Assembly (NCBI GenBank): GCA_021792255.1
Contig: JAJYUZ010000005.1
Location: 21,115 to 85,114 of the forward strand
Source of the DNA: Thermoplasmata archaeon
Lineage (GTDB): Archaea > Thermoplasmatota > Thermoplasmata > Thermoplasmatales > GCA-001856825
Reading direction: 5' to 3'
Length of the DNA stretch: 64,000 nt
Of this stretch, positions 61,219-64,000 are shown piece by piece (position 1 is the stretch's first letter; each line of letters opens with the position of its first letter). The position numbers and the translations under genes are program-made. The notes beneath the pieces were generated by a model. The model was not told the DNA's origin and did not search any database. It saw nothing but the letters and a program-made list of their open reading frames with translations.

Positions 61219-63555
61219 CTACTTCTTCCTTCTAATCATAGCAAATATTAGTCCTGCGACGACCAGAACGACTGCAACTATTGCAACGTAGAGATGCCAA
61301 TTAGTATTCTGCTGTGCCTGAATGGAGAGTCTGGACAGAGAACCAGATACGGTCGCGCTACCCGTCAGTTGTGAATTGGACTTAGCGCTGTATCCCGAAG
61401 GAAGGTGAATGCTGTAGGAATAAGTGCCGTTTGGTACTTCGAATCTTACTCCGTTGGTTGTTGAGTTAAGCGTTATGTTGATGTTCTGGCCGTTGAATGC
61501 CGTCCCACTAAGAGTCACAGACCATTTCGTTCCGTTAGGTATTCCGCTCTGATCCACGGCGAGTGCATAGATGGCTACGCTCCAGTCGATGGAATCACTC
61601 GCAGGGCTACCACTTACTGTCACCAATCCAGTATTGGGTGAGGAGTTGTAGCCATTTACTATCTGAACCTGGTACTGGTAACTGCCATTTGGTTCTTTGA
61701 TGGTTATCGTACTGTTGGTCGATGTTAGTGTGCTGCCATTAAACACAACACCCCACGTGGTCCCCTGCGGAAGACCAGATTCCGAAAAAGTGACCAAATA
61801 TTCCACTTCTGTGAAAGTTACCGCCTGATATACTGAAGAACCACTTACCGAGAAAGAGCCTCCCGAAGCCCTGTAGACCTTATCGTTAGTCGCTACGTAA
61901 TATGAGTAGGAACCGTTCGACAGGTTTGCTATGAAAGATGGAGAAGTGATAGGACCAAACGAATCTCCATTTGTCAGGTTGACGTACCACGACTGACCGC
62001 TCGGCAAACCCTGCTCTATGAACGTAACCTGATACGTTTTCTCCAGGAAGTGAATAGTCTCAATGATCGCTATTCCAGCAACTGTCAAACTTCCCGTGGA
62101 GGATGTAAGATAGTAGTTCTTGTTTACACTCGTAATAGAATAGGTATAAGATCCGTTGGCCAGGGCAATGAAATAGGTGCTTCCGCTTATCGGTCCTGAG
62201 GACGATTGCCCAGTCACATTTACGTACCAGACAGATCCAAGAGGCAATCCTATTTCCCGGAATTCGACTTCATATACTGAGGCGGCAAGGGAATACGCCG
62301 TTCCTGCCGAGAAAGTATGGTTACCCAGGCTCGTCACTTGTCCCGTAGCATCGTTGTATATTTCAACGGAATAAGTGCCTGGGTAAATGGTCAGGTTGGC
62401 AAACCCTCCGGTAAAGTCTGTTGCAGAAGTTCCTCCCAAAATTATTGTTCCATTCATTATATTGGAGAAAATTCGCAGATCCGACAACTGCGAACTGTAC
62501 CAAAGGTATTCGAGAGAACCACTTCCGGTGGCCACGTTTGCATAGAGGCCACCGCCAGCATTGAAATATCCCGCGCTAACCGCGTTGAAAACCCCTTCTG
62601 CGGTATCGCTTCCGAAGTTGAATGCGTTCTGGATGGTCTGGAAGTTGTACCCGTTCCAGTACTTCAATTCCAGATTGATGTCTGAGGTCAGCAGCTCAGT
62701 TTGACTCCCTCCTCCAGGGCCTCCCATAATAAGCTCAGCATCGTAGAAGGTGACCCCGTTAGGCTGGTAGACATTCCCATCAACCAGGAAGTATGGAGTG
62801 CTATATGGATGTGGGGCGAAGATCAACCTCGCGTTATCGTATGTGACCCATCCATATCCGTCACTGTAAAGGAAGTCCACCTCAGGGAAACCTTGAGAAT
62901 TGATGAAAGTATCAGTCTCCATATAGAACGTAGTACCCTGGCTGATGCTCACGTTGTCACCAAGTAGATTGGTGTTTGCAAAATCGTAATAGAAGTACTG
63001 ACTCCCAGATAAGCCAATTGTCCCATTCCCGAGAACAGTGGAATTGTACATTGATGCACCATAGGATGAAACGTTCCATATATTGTCTATGAAAAGGAGA
63101 TTGCCATTGGATGTGTTCAGGATAGCAACGTCTTGGATCCAGTATACGTAAAAGGTGTACTGATTTACGTAGAAGTACATGTTCACATTCAGTTGGAAGG
63201 TCATTTCTGTGCTGTGTGTTGTAGAGGTCACGGACTGTAGAGAGTTCACAGTTACCGAACCCAGGAATGAGGAAGTTACGTATGAATATGGGGCACCGTT
63301 CTGGCCGATTCCATAATCTGCTATTCCCATCGGCGCAGGTTCTTTCTGATACAAAGAGATCACATTAACCTGCTGACCTACAGGAAGAGGTGATTGTCTT
63401 AGATTTGGTATGAGATTTGATTGTGCCAAAGTGTTACTTGCCGAATGTCCTGCCGTCATTTCTGCACCGAAAGCATACGAAAAACTGAGCAGTAACGTAA
63501 TTATTACTGCTGCAAAAAACAATGCCTTTGAAGGCGGTTCTATTTGAGCCGTCAT
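61219..63555 (-). CDS. thermopsin-like acid protease (peptidase A5) with ETGLP-type repeats
   Basis: A 778-residue exported protein. A signal peptide spans about residues 10-31. Residues about 60-410 form the thermopsin domain, which opens with PAPMGIADYGIG (73-84), a hallmark of the family, and is rich in Tyr, Asn and Gly. Four ETGLP-type units follow (VEFREIGLPLGSVWYVNVTG, VTFIEQGLPSGQSWYVNLTN, VTFSESGLPQGTTWGVVFNG, SGIPNGTKWSVTLSG). A membrane helix (WHLYVAIVAVVLVVAGLIFAMI) with RRKK end anchors it outside the cell. TATA-like CTATAAATT (about 63570-63579, minus strand) precedes the ATG. It should digest proteins in the acidic medium. The gene is convergent with the S-layer candidate. Confidence 0.88.
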   Translation of the reverse strand: MTAQIEPPSKALFFAAVIITLLLSFSYAFGAEMTAGHSASNTLAQSNLIPNLRQSPLPVGQQVNVISLYQKEPAPMGIADYGIGQNGAPYSYVTSSFLGSVTVNSLQSVTSTTHSTEMTFQLNVNMYFYVNQYTFYVYWIQDVAILNTSNGNLLFIDNIWNVSSYGASMYNSTVLGNGTIGLSGSQYFYYDFANTNLLGDNVSISQGTTFYMETDTFINSQGFPEVDFLYSDGYGWVTYDNARLIFAPHPYSTPYFLVDGNVYQPNGVTFYDAELIMGGPGGGSQTELLTSDINLELKYWNGYNFQTIQNAFNFGSDTAEGVFNAVSAGYFNAGGGLYANVATGSGSLEYLWYSSQLSDLRIFSNIMNGTIILGGTSATDFTGGFANLTIYPGTYSVEIYNDATGQVTSLGNHTFSAGTAYSLAASVYEVEFREIGLPLGSVWYVNVTGQSSSGPISGSTYFIALANGSYTYSITSVNKNYYLTSSTGSLTVAGIAIIETIHFLEKTYQVTFIEQGLPSGQSWYVNLTNGDSFGPITSPSFIANLSNGSYSYYVATNDKVYRASGGSFSVSGSSVYQAVTFTEVEYLVTFSESGLPQGTTWGVVFNGSTLTSTNSTITIKEPNGSYQYQVQIVNGYNSSPNTGLVTVSGSPASDSIDWSVAIYALAVDQSGIPNGTKWSVTLSGTAFNGQNINITLNSTTNGVRFEVPNGTYSYSIHLPSGYSAKSNSQLTGSATVSGSLSRLSIQAQQNTNWHLYVAIVAVVLVVAGLIFAMIRRKK

Positions 63556-63794
63556 ATTTATTCCATTGAATTTATAGTATAGTAGTTAAAGAGCTTTTTC
63601 ACCAAATACAGCATCAAAACATTGACAACATGATCTGACTGGAACTGCTAATCGAACTTGGTATGGGAGAGATGAAATGTTCAATTATTCTTATCGTAAA
63701 GGATACGGTACCCTGCTTTCAGAATAAGGTGAGTACAAATCCCTCGTTGACAAGAAAATTTCGGTGAATATTTCCTAGAAATATCTCGCAAAAA

Positions 63795-63803
63795 CATAAA
63801 TAA
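63795..63803 (+). promoter_or_regulatory. TATA box of the initiator tRNA gene
   Basis: ATAAATAAG lies about 27 bases before the tRNA 5' end. Confidence 0.5.
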
Positions 63804-63825
63804 GGCACCGACATCTGCAACTCGA

Positions 63826-63899
63826 AGCGGGGTGGGGTAGCCAGGCATCCCGACGGGCTCATAACCCGTAGACCGATGGTTCAAATCCATCCCCCGCTA
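63826..63899 (+). tRNA. initiator tRNA-Met (CAT)
   Basis: Acceptor AGCGGGG (63826-63832) pairs with CCCCGCT (63892-63898), discriminator A63899. The A1-U72 pair and the three G-C pairs next to the anticodon loop (GGG CTCATAA CCC) are the marks of archaeal initiator tRNA. T-arm GATGG/CCATC encloses TTCAAAT. No intron and no encoded CCA. Confidence 0.95.
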
Positions 63900-64000
63900 T
63901 TTTCTGGATCAAAATAATGAGGAACTGTATTGGCATGTTGATGAAGGTTCTCCTTGATTATTATTGATCAGTATTGTAATGAAATGGCTTACATGATATT

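Noticed and set aside
1..64000. CRISPR arrays and cas genes
   Set aside because: No evenly spaced 24-37 base direct repeats with unique spacers were seen. The TTTACCG arrays have 11-base periods and no spacers of the right size.

Overview
The window looks like chromosomal DNA of an acidophilic, thermophilic archaeon of the Thermoplasmatales or a close relative. The evidence is: an archaeal ribosomal protein S3Ae gene; an intron-containing elongator tRNA-Met; an initiator tRNA-Met with the A1-U72 pair; a thermopsin-type acid protease; TATA boxes centred 25-27 bases upstream of start codons, which implies mostly leaderless transcripts; and large Ser/Thr-rich surface proteins with C-terminal membrane anchors. 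No rRNA, CRISPR array or replication origin was seen. The genus cannot be fixed from the sequence alone.

Layout. 0-1 kb: housekeeping edge (S3Ae, with tRNA-Met overlapping its 3' end). 1-5.6 kb: a polytopic membrane protein and a 964-residue surface protein built of ETGLP-type repeats. 5.7-8.7 kb: a small mobile or defence-like cluster with a tyrosine recombinase carrying a zinc ribbon and two VapBC-type toxin-antitoxin pairs. 9.2-14.6 kb: a 1376-residue candidate S-layer protein and a small ETGLP-repeat protein. 14.7-22 kb: a DUF2079 membrane protein, a polysaccharide flippase and three regulator-like or unknown genes. 22.5-44.4 kb: a visibly AT-richer glycan-biosynthesis island (CDP-sugar, UDP-xylose and GDP-perosamine genes, glycosyltransferases, an FkbM methyltransferase, one IS630 element and several gene fragments). 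45.2-57.4 kb: a second glycan module (glycosyltransferases, sugar epimerases, heptose-7-phosphate genes, GH38 alpha-mannosidase, GPH transporter, nucleotidyltransferase). 57.5-63.6 kb: a 1175-residue paralogue of the S-layer candidate and a thermopsin-like protease. The right edge carries initiator tRNA-Met.

How the genes fit together (inference). Four nucleotide-sugar routes are encoded: CDP-4-keto-6-deoxyglucose derivatives; UDP-glucose to UDP-glucuronate to UDP-xylose; GDP-mannose to GDP-perosamine and probably its N-acyl form; and a heptose route through heptose-7-phosphate. At least seven glycosyltransferases could assemble these on a lipid carrier and the flippase could export the product. 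The heavily sequon-bearing surface proteins that bracket the locus are the obvious acceptors. No oligosaccharyltransferase (AglB) is present, so transfer must rely on a gene elsewhere.

The island shows signs of modular turnover: a duplicated glycosyltransferase flanking a 7-kb segment, a half RmlC, a 44-codon epimerase stub, a possible decayed transposase, a fresh-looking IS630 copy with intact inverted repeats, and long gene-free stretches. A short motif, TTTACCG (CGGTAAA on the other strand), recurs in helically phased arrays in four intergenic regions and is the most unexpected non-coding signal here.
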